Source: Rehmannia glutinosa
Lineage: Eukaryota > Streptophyta > Magnoliopsida > Lamiales > Orobanchaceae
Direction of reading: 5' to 3'
Assembly: GCA_016081115.2 (NCBI GenBank)
Contig: JABTTQ020001803.1
Span: forward strand, 124,001-188,000
Length of the DNA: 64,000 bases
The notes below the pieces were generated by a model. The model saw only the letters and a program-made list of their open reading frames with translations. It did no database searches and was not told the origin of the DNA. Positions 45,836 through 57,999 of this stretch are shown piece after piece; positions within the stretch are counted from its first letter, which is position 1, and the number at the start of each line of letters is the position of its first letter. Both the position numbers and the translations under genes were made by a program.

Positions 45836-46390
45836 CACTCAGAAGACTCAAAGAAAAGAGATGAAACACGAAAAGATGAAAAAGAGTTGAACTCTTAAAT
45901 CAACTAAGTGAATCAGCCATATCGGAGAATCAGCTGCGTCAAGTTAACTGACAGCTGAGTACCTATGTGCAAACAGAGAAGAGTTAAATCAGCTAAGGAA
46001 TAAGCTGAGTCATTTATGAGCAAAGTGACAAAAACGCAAATCGTTTTTAAGCAGAATGTTTTTAAGAATGACGTCAAGATAATTATGACGTGTACAATCA
46101 AAAAGTCGCACACACAAAGCTTATGATTGGATATAAATCTTTGCCGCATTAAATATGAGAAATTAAGTGTTAATTGGCGTGCAAAATCGAGCCGTTGATC
46201 TTGATCCAATTTCAAAAACCACCCCCACGTCCTTTCATAACCCATACTTATACCGTTTCGTCCGATTTTCTCTCACTTTACCAAAATCTGTTCATCTCTC
46301 TCTCGAGAAGGCAAAGAAAGAAATTGTCTCTCAAAACCCTACAAATCCTCAAGTTCATTTTCAAAGTTTTGTTCGGTAAAACATCGAGAA

Positions 46391-49300
46391 ATGGCATCTA
46401 CTCATGATTTCGTCAAGTTGGGAAAGCAAATCCACACGGGTCATCTTGTGGATTTCGCCGCATGATCAAAAGGGGTCCGACGATAGCCTTGTGAAGAAAT
46501 TGCAGAGAGAAGCTAGAAAAGTCCGGATTAAAACCATTTTTGACGATGGAGTTTCCGATGACCTACGTGGAAGAGGTCGCACGACGCTTCTATGTGAACG
46601 CGAAGTTCACGATGAGGGCATCAAGTCCTCTGTTCACGGAAAAGAGTTCACCATCACCGCCAAGGATCCGCAACATTTATTCTTTGCCGGAAGGAGTGCC
46701 GGAGATTTATGAAGTCGATGTTAACATGGTGCTTTGGAAGGAAGTAGCCAAGCCCGACTATCGCGAAGGTTGTCTACACAGAAGAAGAAGTTGAAGGGAG
46801 ACTACCACAAACCGCTGGATATTGTTGCCAAGTGCGTTGATATCAAATTTGGAAGCTATAATCACCGTCCGAAACTAGCTTATCGTGATGGCTGCGATCA
46901 CGAGAAGAAAAGAAGGTGAATGGTGAGTTTGTATACGCAGACTCGCAGAATATTGGGAATAAATCCTTCAAGGAGGATGGTACGTTTGGAGGATCCCTGG
47001 GGTACGGCCTGGTGATTGGCCGGATGATGGAAGTAAAAGGAGTCCCTCTTCGACATGGAAAGGCGTTCCATGTAAACAAGAAGATGTTCCGGTCTAATCT
47101 CTCCGGAGCACAGAGGAGAGCTTATGCCAAGAGAGCTGACACAAGTGAGGGGGAATCAGCTGGTCCCGAAGAAACAACTGTCTCCTCCTCTCCCCAGAAG
47201 AAGGTCGCCCGCATGTTGCAAAGAAGATTGCTGCCCCTGCAGCAAAGAAGAAGAAAACAAAAGATGCCCCTACCCCCGCAGCCATGTCTCCTGCTCCTGC
47301 AGCCGCAGCGGAGAAGGAACCTCAAATACCTTCTCCGGTTGTCAAGAAAAGGAGGACTGATAAGCCGAGACGGCCAACTCCTCAGAAAAAGACAACAAAG
47401 ACGGCCCCCGCCGCCCGGGACTCGAAGAAACCATATCCGAGCGAAATCCCTCGGTAAGGACTAAAAAAGAAGAATCTTCAAGCGTTCCAAGCTTGAGAAA
47501 TCGGGCCGAGTCACCACTCACCAAAACAGATATCGAGACTCGCCGGAGAAGTAGAGTCTCCGTAAATCATTGATGAAATAGCCAAGTCTGCTTGAAGCCG
47601 ATCAAGAGAGGCACATTGAAGACACAACGCCGACAGAACACTAATAGCGGTGAGAGAGCAAACTCTCCCGTTGATGGGGTTGTTCCCTCCCGCAACAGAC
47701 GCCACCGAGGGTGCGGAGCACCAAAGTTTGCTACCTTCAATCCCCGAGAACGAGGGACAACAGGGAGAAGATGACAAAGATGATGATGATGTGATGATCC
47801 TATCCCCACCATATCCGGATCCAAAATCCAAAATCGCTGCGAGAATGGAGGAAGTGGAAAAGCCGAGTCGATCCAGGAACGATTCCAAAGACCGGAATTT
47901 ATTGAAGAAGAAGACGAATCGTTGAACTTTCTTGGATTGACCAATGTGGTCCAAGCATCGGATGAAGAAAAATCGCATGAGATATCTTGCGAGATCTTCA
48001 AAGACAAGAAGAAGCGAGCGCGGAGGAAGTTGAGGCTCGTGAAAAGGCCAAGATTTGTCCCTTTACCGGAACCACCGATCATCATACACATCCTCATCTT
48101 GACATCCTCTCTCGGGAGTGAGGAGGATTTGGATCCGGCTGCTGCTACAGAAGAATTGCAGATGCAGCAAGCCATGCGGGAATCCAGGAACCTGCATGAG
48201 CAACGGTTATTGGAAAGACCAGGGGAGTCTTCCACATCACACCGAGATCGATCCGAAGGGAGTGGTGCAACATATTACCACAGCGATTGTTTGCTGCCAC
48301 CACTTCTCCTCACTCACTCGAAGAAGGTGTTAAGGAACAGCGATGAAACCGGGATTGTGGGGACCCCAATCGAGCCTACCCCTAATGAAGGTGTCTTACC
48401 ACCGCCCCAACGATCGACTACTCAAAGGAACAGGAGTCTAGAGACGAGTGACCCCATTCCAAGTCACTCGGTTGGTATGCCGGCCCTGGGGGAAACTCCC
48501 TCCGCCTGCAGCAAGGTCGGAGGATCTCGCAGAATCGACTCCACAACGAATCTTGGAGGCGAAGTGGAGAAGGAACAACAAATGGATACACACAAGTTGT
48601 CACGACGAGGCTCGCATGATTAAGACGTCTCGGCTAAAGTGCCAATCGCTCCGCAGCCAATGACGCTGCTGGCTTTGTGCGGTCGAGGCACGAGGAAGGA
48701 ACCGCCCGGGAGTTAACACTGGCAATGAAAGTGCAATCCATGGAGTTGAGACTCCAGTGGATGCCACCTCAGAAGACCCCAAGACAGCTGACACTGTCGA
48801 AGCGACTGTCCAAGGCCTCGCTGCAGTTGAGACTGCAGGAGGTAGTGAAGGCCAACGGAAGGTTGAGACTTCCCGGGGTAAAGAGACGGAAGCACAAAAC
48901 ATCCCTCCTACTATCATTGATCCATCTGAAAAGGAGATAAGTGCTCTTCACGATTCCCAAGAAAATCCTGATGTAACCTTTCTGGGATCTGAAGGTGAAG
49001 ACGAAGCTGAGTCATCCCCTATTGCCAATCCAAAAGACTCAGCTGAGGATGTTTTCCCAAGCATGATTAAGTCCGACCTTAAGGCTACTCGCCAAACCTT
49101 TAATTTTGATGATGAGCCACCCTTGGAAATCTCATCATCGTCCGATGACGCCGGATATGGCCGATGACCAAATCAACTCATGTGGAAAACCGGTGAGACC
49201 GATGAAGCCGTTAAGACATTGAGGCTCGGCAAAGTGGATCAACTTCACAATGAGACCCACGGTGAAACACAGTCAATCGCGTAGGCTCCCAAGCCGCAGC

Positions 49301-51030
49301 AGGATCGACTCCACCGGAACTTCACAAGCACAAGTTGTCATTGGTGATTCCGTTGCCCGTGATGATTCATTTGAAGAATCATTTCCTCTCTCTCCGAAGT
49401 ACCCGACCTTTCTGAAGAATTAGCTCGAGATCAAGAACGTTTCCATAAACCTGATCCTGTTATTCCAACAGACACCATCATCCCAGCAGACTTTGACTTT
49501 GACGCTGCTTGGCCGCCAGCTGAGACAGAAGTGGCAGCTGAGGTTCGAGAAGTTTTCAAGGCTATATTTGCGAGAGATAGAAAAAGATGGAGGCACCAGG
49601 CCTCACTTTGGACATGAGGCCGACAAAGAGATGCAAATCTTACTGCCGATCTGCGAGGAATAATTGTGAGGATTCGGGAATGGTGGCAACAACAACAAAC
49701 AATGCGCGTAGAACAAGCTCGATATTTCAGGACATTGTTCAATAAATTGCTAGTCTGGCGGGCTGAGAATGCTGATACGAAGACAAGAATGCAAGAGAAC
49801 ATCGATCAAATGCATGAATCTCACAAAGACAGAGATACTTTTGCTGCGTGAATATAATAAGAAAGAGCTCCGCGTAGAGGAGAACATGGATAGGAAGTTC
49901 AGCCTCCTCATGGCTGAAATGAAGCTAGTGACGAGATGAATCCAACGCCACCCGCTCGAATTCCGTGCGGCAAAGATACTCCCGCAGCCAGATTCGAAGC
50001 ATAACTCAGCTATCAGCCGCTGAGACTTCATGATTGCTAGCTTGTTTCCAGGCGTTCCTCTCTCCTTTGATGATGCCAAAAAGGGGGAAGAGGAATACCT
50101 AAAGGCGTTGAAAGGTTCTGAAGCTGAAAAGGAGGACGCAACTGTGAAGGGAAAGACAGCTGAGGAACAGAGAAGAGAGAAGAAAGGAAAATCTATTGAG
50201 GGGGAAGGTTCGAAAGATATAACCTTGATGATTGCTAAAACCCCCCAACAAGGTCTTGTCACAGCTGATATCATCAGCAAACTCCCTGTGACTCTGCCGC
50301 TCCAACATCCTGCAGTACCCATGGCTGAAAAGAGAAATATAGTTGAAGCAGGGATGAATGAAGTGGAAGGAAAGATGGATGCCCGAGTTATGGATATTCT
50401 GAAACAACATGGAGGCATTCCAACAGACAGAGACACCTATGCCATTTCAGACGTCGGAACCGAGCCAAGATCTGTTGATGAATTCAAGACGCTCGCATCC
50501 GAGGGTTACTTCGTAAATATGTCTATGGCCCAAGCTTGGGAGTTGTATTGGGAAAAAGGCCTCAAGCTATGTGAAGAAGGCGACAAGCGCAGACCATCTT
50601 GCGAGTCACTCTGCCTGGTCACTCGCTAGTCACTCATTGGGAAAAAGAAGGCCCCAATACAATACACGCCGAGGAAGAGGAAGAAGATGGTGGTGGAGGA
50701 AGAGGTTTGGGACCTAGACCTCGCCCAAAAACATTGAGTACATAGATCCGGCAAGAAATGAGGGATCTATTGGGCGGATTCGACGAAGTAGCCAACCGCA
50801 AGTGGCTAAAAACAATGCTTTGAGTATGTGAAAAGGATTGAAGAACAAAATAGAAGACAAACTCACTGTGGGAGGAAAGACAAGAATGAAAAAGAAGAGA
50901 TGAAGTCGCCGAGAAAGGCTTATGAGAAAAAGAAGGAGGTCAAGATGAAGAAGAGAAAAAGGTCGAAGATGACAGAGTCAAGAAGAGGAAAGAAGGAGGC
51001 AACGAAGGAGATGAAGTGTTGTTGTTCACC
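46391..51030 (+). pseudogene. SIRE env-position region, highly charged and coiled-coil-like, broken
   Basis: An ATG at 46391 opens MASTHDFVKLGKQIHTGHLV and stops after about 24 codons. Beyond it many plus-strand frames alternate (46916-47464, 47922-48623, 48757-49167, 50030-50629, 50828-51277). Composition is polar: Pro/Ala/Lys-rich near 47200-47350, acidic with Ser/Asp runs near 47760-49150, Gln/Arg/Glu-rich coiled-coil-like near 49660-49860 (EWWQQQQTMRVEQARYFRTL), and Lys/Glu-rich at 50850-51020. SIRE elements carry an extra ORF here that is often called env-like. I see no clear membrane segment or cleavage site, so envelope function is not supported. Confidence 0.65.
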
Positions 51031-51307
51031 CCTTCATGTATTTTACTATGTAAATACATATTTATGTAAGTCTTACGTACATCGAATAAAATTGTATAAT
51101 TTCTATACTTGCGTAGATATAGAACAACATGGTTACCTTAACTGTTTAGCGATACACTACTGTAAACATGTAAATGTAAAGAACAAGAATGTTATGATCA
51201 ATAAAAGATTGATTCTACGCATACATTCCGTGATTCTACATTGTGCATCAGACGTATCTTTTCTTTTCAATTATTGAATGAATGTTTTAAGTTTTGGCAT
51301 CATCAAA

Positions 51308-52875
51308 AAGGGGGAAATCATTTTTAGATTTTGATGAATGCCATATAAAACTTAGAATAGAAAGTTGGCACCCCATTTTTGTTGTAAATTGCATTGTAAT
51401 AGATAATGGGTCGAAGTGAGTTAAGTCGGCTATGCCAAGATATGCAAGAAATCAACTGGAGACTAGAAGGAAGACTCATTGTGAGGCGGTGAGTGTCGCA
51501 AAGAAGAGAAGACAGAACTCGATCAAGGTGCGGTGAGATGCAATCGAGTGAAGTGTCATCAAGTCAAGTCAAGACAGCCAAGTCTCAAGTTGAAGTGACG
51601 ATGAGTCATCCAATGATTGGAAGTCGACTTGAAGTCACCTGGGAAGTCAAGGAAATGCAAATCAAGTCGAGATAATCGAAAGAGATCCGTTGCATAGAAG
51701 TCAAGAGAATTTCTTAAATAAGTAATACTTCCATATCGCTTTCTTGAAGTGCTCACCCTAAGCGTGCAAAAGGAATAAACCAATAGGAAGCACTACACGT
51801 GTCGAACTCGAAAAAGTCAATACTCATTCATACGAGGAAATGTCAATTTCAAGGATCGCAACAAGACATCCAACGACCACAAGTGTCGTTTGAAAATCAA
51901 GCATATCTCTTCAACGGGCAAATTTTTCAAAAGAACACTATAAAAGGCCGAGGAATCTATTTGAGAGAAGATGGTTACCTTGACAAATAGAAAACAAACA
52001 CGAACAAGAAAAGCAATATTTGTAACCAAAAATATTCTCAAATCATTCAAGTTCAATCCTCAAGCCTACACTACGAAGGAAATCAATCCAACACTAACCC
52101 GTGAAGGAAAGACGACTTCAATCAGTTGAAGAGGAAACATTTGAAGAATCAAGGGGTCTACACTCCACGGAGGATTGTAGAAAGGTTCAAAGACGAACTA
52201 GTCTCAACTTTTTGGAGGGCTTCGTGATCAAATCCAAGAAGCTTGAGCAAGTGGGTGTAGTAGCAAGCGCAAACCTGCCTGCGGAAGAAGTTCGAGTCGC
52301 ACGAGAAGCCATTTGTGTGATCAAGGCATCTCCGCATCGAGTCCCAAAGGATCAAGTCATTGTGTGATCAAGACTTGCATCCGGGCTGTTAACCACTTTG
52401 TATATTGATCAATACTTAGTGGATTCCTCCGGGGAGTTGGAAAAAGAGAGAGTAGAAGAATTACCCCATCTTCGAACCTCTATAAAAACTTATTGTGTCA
52501 TTTATATTTCAGCACTTTAATTTTTGCACATTACTTTAATATCTGCTAATAAATTTGCTATCCAATTGATAATCAACAAAGTGCTAAAACCAAACATTAA
52601 AACATATTTAACCAAAATTCAAGGGTGTTAAGTCTTCCGCTGAAAACATATCACAGTCGAGTTATTTCTTTAGTCAAAACAGTTGAGTTATTCTATCAAC
52701 AGCTCAGTCGAGTCTGTTGAGTGACTAACTCTGCTGATTAACTAACTTAGCTGTCCACCAAGGACTCAGACGTGAAGTATTAACTCTGAACGTTTTAAAA
52801 GGACTAAATCGAAAAGTTGGTAAGGTTTATTCAACCCCCTTCTAAACCTTACACCCACACCCCTTGGGACCTACA
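51308..52875 (+). repeat. SIRE 3' LTR
   Basis: Matches the 5' LTR along its length and ends GGGACCTACA. The expected TGTTG start is missing: the polypurine tract AAAAAGGGGG runs directly into GAAATCATTTTTAG. Differences to the 5' LTR cluster at CAG/CTG sites. Confidence 0.9.
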
Positions 52876-52880
52876 ATGAC

Positions 52881-55439
52881 TACTTTCCCTTTGAACCTAG
52901 GTCCACTAAATTGAGTGCTGACTAATGAGTGTGAGGCATAAAATTAACGCATTAAATTTTCCTTCATTACTATCTACGTTGTAAGTTAGTACATCCCCAC
53001 TGTCACTAGTTAGAAGCGCCAAATTACTTTGACCATTTCTTAACAAATGGAGATGTGCTAATAGGGAGTGGGATTAATCTGTCTAATTAGTTTGGAAACA
53101 CAGTTCAGGGAAATAAAGTTGCAAGCTGAATGATGTTTCTAAACACTTTGCAGCTCTCTGAGCTTACGAGAAATGGAAAATCATTTCAAAATGCTTGGAT
53201 TATGATGGCACAAATTGTTTGTGTTTTATTTGTAAAGATACAGTCTTAACTGTTGCCTACATCATAAAATATGTATCTCCAAGCGATTCTTCAACCTTGT
53301 ACAAGCCTATATTTGGCAACAAGCCCAAATTAGTGGGTCAATGCCTATAAAAGTTCGAGAATATGTGTTCTTAAGTGGAGAATCTAGTCGCATGATGTAG
53401 GTTTCCCATTAAGGGGATTTTTCGAGCATATGTGAGGTCAAAAGAGATCTTGAAACTATGCAAGTTGCAAGATTCTTAGGAGGCGCTCGTTTCTCTAGCG
53501 AGGATGTTGTATTTTAAAGTGGGAACGACACTAAGTAAGTGGGAGCTTGTGACTCACACGAAAAGGGATTCTCAAATTCCACGAGTAAAAAGGAGTGAAT
53601 ATGAAATGTTCCTCATCATCTATATGAGATTGAGTGGGTATCCTTCACATTTACTATTGTGGCTGTTGATGAGTCGATAGAACATGTAGAACATGTGACT
53701 TCACTTGATTCCCTAATTAGATTGTTGTTGTGAACAAAAAGATGAGTCGAATAACTAAGAATAAAATTTAAGAGCTTGTTGATCTTCTATCTAGATGCAA
53801 GACCATTTGAAACATTTGGTTTTGGTAAGTCACACTATAGATGGATTGATTGACATGTGTGTAGCTTGACCAAGGCGAAATATTTACATTTGTTAGAAGA
53901 GTGTTTGTGATGTTATCACTAAGTGGTGAGATTGCCTCAATTCGACTGATATGTTATGTATTATTATCACTTTTGTCTAGGTTTGTCCTGGATGATTGAT
54001 GTTGACATACTTGGTGAAAATTGAATCAGAGATCTTTATGGATCACCCGATGAATTCAAGAAGTGGAGTAAGAGCGCATTGATTGCGATCAATAAGCTAT
54101 AAGCGTGACTTGAACCATCATTGGTTTCATCGAGCTATCATTTTGGTAGGCCTACGATGGTCAATTAAGTCATTGAACATATGTCATCGTTGTATCTCAA
54201 TGCATATGGCAACATGTAATGAATGGAAAGAACATGGAGTTATTTCTACTCGGTGAGTGGTTGTTTTTATACTCCATGGTCAAAGATCATGTTCTTAGTC
54301 AATAAACGATGTCTTAGGAAAAAGAAAAGAAATGATAGCTGGTTTATGTAAGCACTTGTCGAATGTTAATGTGCGTTACTCCCAACAAGTTAAGTACTTA
54401 GCAAAGTGAGATTGGTGAGTGATATCGAAGTGATCCATACGCTATAGTGATACCGACATGTGGATACTTAAATATCTTAATAGGCGGTCTACGATTTTCT
54501 AGAGGCAAATTTGGTATCATGAAATAATGAGATAATTTATTGCTTTAATGATAGTAAAGCCACTTTGGTGTGTGGTTTGGGTTTGAACATTGTTGGTAGA
54601 CTAAACATACTTACTCGAGGTATTACTTCAATTAAGAGTTTTGCACATAATTATATTGTTTTTCGACTATTTCTAAGAGCGGTGAGGCACTGATCCTTTT
54701 TATGAGCCTTGGATTTGAAATATGCTCCAAAGGCATGTGAGCCAATATGGATTAAGTAGAATTGCTTATATGGCATGTGAGAACATATTATGATTAATGA
54801 GATATATCAGATTCTCATTATGTGTTTGATACTAAATTTGTGAGTTGTCAACAGACTTTGATTTGTCCTCTTACACGGGCAATCGCTCTGGCGCTAAAAG
54901 AGTGAGTAGGATGAGATTTAAAAGATTATGTTACACAAGGAGGTTTGCGAATAATCGCCTTCGTGCCAGAGCAGTGAGGAAGGTTACAAAGTATAATTAA
55001 CAGTCACCTTAGCTAGTGGCTAAGATGAGATCCTAGATGATCGATTATGAAGTGTGTCTAAACTTCATAAGCTAGTTTGTAGCTGAACATGCAAACTGCT
55101 AAAAGGAATTTTGGAAGTGACTTTTGGTAGTACGCAGGTCAGGCGCTTGGGGAGCGACTGGACTTAAGTTCATATGATGTCTAGAGCTTGACATGACAAA
55201 ATTGAGTGGGAGCTCCATCACAACATGCATTCATACTACATGTACTTTGTTAGTTCAAGGAGATATTTGAAACCATAACTAAATAAAGTGAATTATGTAT
55301 TTTTCCATGCATTTTATTAGCATTAAAATCCTTTTCTTCTCTTTATACATTTACATTATATCGATATTTCTTTCTTTCCCCCTCAATATGGTTAATTATT
55401 TTCTTTAAATTAATCGAAAATATATTAAAAAATAAAAAA
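52881..55439. other. Long non-coding-looking region, possibly ancient retroelement
   Basis: No frame over about 60 codons and no recognisable termini. The base composition is moderate and the texture (AAGTGGGAGCTTGTGAC, GATGATTGATGTTGACATAC) resembles a decayed pol-derived region, but I could not match any motif. Described as unassigned. Confidence 0.35.
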
Positions 55440-57125
55440 GAAGTCATGATCACTATCCAACCAGGTAGCGATAGGAAAGAGTCGAAATGGAAACCAAAAA
55501 GAAAAGCGTACTGATCACAAGCCGACTAGGTAGCGAAATGGTTGTGGCCTTGTTAAAACCTCCCAAGGTAAAACCCATCCTTGTGGGAAAACCCTTGGCA
55601 GGAAAAAGAGTACTCCCCATGAAAAACACCCATAAAGATAAAACAAGAAACACAAGGACGTATTATCTAACAAATCTGTAAGTCGGCTGACCAACATAAT
55701 CTTCCATGAGAAGGGACACAATGTCCTCAGGGAGGGCGCCCCACCAAGTCTCAGATTGCAGTTTCTTACTCAGAAAGTCTGCAACTCAATTGTCTTCACG
55801 ATAAATATGCGAAACCACCAAATACATTTGAGAAATCAAATGAAGAGTATACCACCATTTACTCAAGTGTCGCCATGGAACAACAGAAGATCGTTTATGA
55901 AAAAGATCCACCACATAAGTAGAATCCGACTTAAGTCAAAGATGGGTCCAACCCTTAACAAACGTGTAGTGAATTGCCAACATAGCCGCCATCAACTTCG
56001 CCTCACGCATAACCAACACCACAACGATCCACAAAACCACCCTGAAAGAAGCCTCGGAATTGAAAGACCCCGTGACGCTTTATGACATCCTGGCGCTCCG
56101 GCTAATCGCCATCCGTATTCACCATGATCCATCTGGGAAGGGGTTTTTGATAATCAACCTGCACAATGTTCGGAGCTCTCCTAGAATGTCCAGGAACGTG
56201 AAGTCTTCGAAGGATGAAAAGATCACGTTGATCATTATCCATGCATCCCTGATCTAAAGAAGAAGATTCAACAATGAGAACCCGAAGTTGGACAATCGCA
56301 GCATCCACCGTCCAGGTCTTAACATTGAAAACCAAATCATTCCGGATATTCCAAATAAGCCAGATGCAAGATAATGCCGCTGCTCGCCACAAAAAAAAGA
56401 AATCTGCTCACTAAAGAGAAAAGACATCAAATGCACCAAGAATTCATTGAAACTATGAGCAAGATGAAAGTGAACATCAAAGGTGCTAAATATCCAACGC
56501 TAAAGAGCCCCTGCAAAGACACAAGAGACAAACAAATGAATAGTGGATTCAGCATGAGCACATCAGAGTCCAGAGACAGAGGGGCCAATAAAACCCCGAT
56601 TTCGTAAAAAATCCAGGACCGCCAAACGATTGTGAATAGCACGCCAAGCCACAATCGAACGCATTGTCGGTATGTAAGGGGACCAAATCCATGAACCCCA
56701 ACTGACCATAGGAGATGATGGTCGAAGATTGGAGTATGCAACTTTCGAAGAAATCTCCCCATCAGCAGAGGGCATCCAAACCCGTTTATCCTTTGAGGAC
56801 GGTGCGATAGGAAAATGGATTATATACCGGACAAGATCCAAATAAACCTCAATGAAATAAACTATGAAATGCCAGGAACCGTCATAGAAGTAGTCAGAAA
56901 TATGTTGCCCAAAGAGATATCTATACTCATGAGGGATTCCTATTCTATCGGCGGTGGAGTATCCCAACCAGTTATCAATCCAAAATAAGACCTCCAAAGT
57001 AATCCCAAGGATCCATCGTGACTCCGCCAATCTGTCCTCAATGCGAGGCCTAATCCCAGCCCAAATAGAAGATGGTAAAAATGTACGATGAATGGAACCA
57101 TCAGAAAGCAAGTAACATTTTCAAA
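55440..57125 (-). pseudogene. LINE (non-LTR retrotransposon) 3' part: zf-RVT and RNase H
   Basis: The minus strand reads from 57111 down: RPRIEDRLAESRWILG and FWIDNWLGYS (zf-RVT start), then after one shift WRSWIFYEIGVLLAPLSLDS (zf-RVT with altered Cys/His), then IWLIWNIRNDLVFN and an RNase H domain. The RNase H has catalytic wording MVNTDGD, LKSDSTYVVDLFHKR and HIYREDNCVADFLSKK (56110 to about 55760). Its 3' UTR on the minus strand holds the GGTTTTAACAAGGCC phrase (complement near 55545) usual in plant L1 3' ends. The endonuclease and reverse transcriptase are missing, so it is 5'-truncated, as LINE copies often are. Confidence 0.85.
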
Positions 57126-57999
57126 GAATCTGAAAAACCACAGATTCCGACGTCAATCCTTGGATGGCTACATATATAATTATTGAAAATTATAAAGAAT
57201 GATCATAAATACTTAATTTTACATAATGTCGAACTTTAAATGGTTACAATTTTCTCATGCAAAATACTTATATATGCTTATGACATATATATGTTTAGAA
57301 AGCTCTCGAAATCTAGTTTAATATGAAAATAATATTATTTGAAAATCCAAAATACTTTAAGAGTTACAAAACAAAGAATATATACTTTTGAAGTATTGAA
57401 TATAAAAGTTCATTTGTCTTATAATTGAACAAATAAAAGTTAAATAATTATCAAAATACTTATTTGTGCTTAAAATTAACTATGTTATAATGATACTTTT
57501 GTCGTATCAAAAGTTTCAACATTCACACTTTTATGATAAGTACAGATATAGATTAAGCACATCACATTAACTAAATAGACTGAAATTTGCATTTTCTTCA
57601 CAATTGCATTTTCAAGCAATGAGGTAAATGAATTTTCTTTCTTCGTTTCCATTCTCACATCCACATTCCACAATCTATCTCTGCCTCCTTCATTTGGCAT
57701 TTCGGTGACACTGTCAATACCACAAGCCATGATAACACCACCAAAACCACCACATTTCAGTAACATTTCATTACAAAAATAAAAAAAGTTTTATTAAAAA
57801 AAATAATAATAATTAGAGGAGAATAGAACAAGCAAAGTCGAGCTAGCACATCCCTGCGCCGACACCAGCCCACCACCGACCGTCCTAATCACCTGACTCG
57901 AGGTCAAAAACCCTATCCTCATACTGGCCTGAAATCATGGGGGTGTGTTGTACTGTGTGGTGAATGAGAAAAGGGGAGGGTAATGGAATTTGAGGTAGG
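57126..57999. other. No gene recognised
   Basis: Very AT-rich to about 57830, then a slightly GC-richer stretch up to the gypsy LTR. A 93-codon antisense frame (57485-57766) has no support. Confidence 0.4.

Larger units (their letters stand above)
38712..52880 (+). mobile_element. Full-length SIRE/Maximus-type copia retrotransposon, TSD ATGAC
   Basis: ATGAC at 38712-38716 and 52876-52880 flanks an element of 14,159 bp (38717-52875) with two LTRs of about 1.57 kb. Order: 5' LTR, primer site (TGGTATC at about 40294), gag, protease, integrase, reverse transcriptase, RNase H, then about 5 kb in the env-like position, polypurine tract (AAAAAGGGGGA near 51305), 3' LTR. This size and the long 3' region are typical of the SIRE/Maximus lineage. 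All frames are broken in this sequence, but many breaks fall at CAG/CTG sites and may be consensus errors. Confidence 0.92.

Noticed and set aside
47567..48235. 222-codon antisense Ser-rich frame and other long antisense frames in 47090-50440
   Set aside because: They mirror the charged plus-strand env-position region of the SIRE element; no independent support.
57485..57766. 93-codon antisense frame
   Set aside because: No similarity recognised and no splice or promoter context; isolated in AT-rich DNA.
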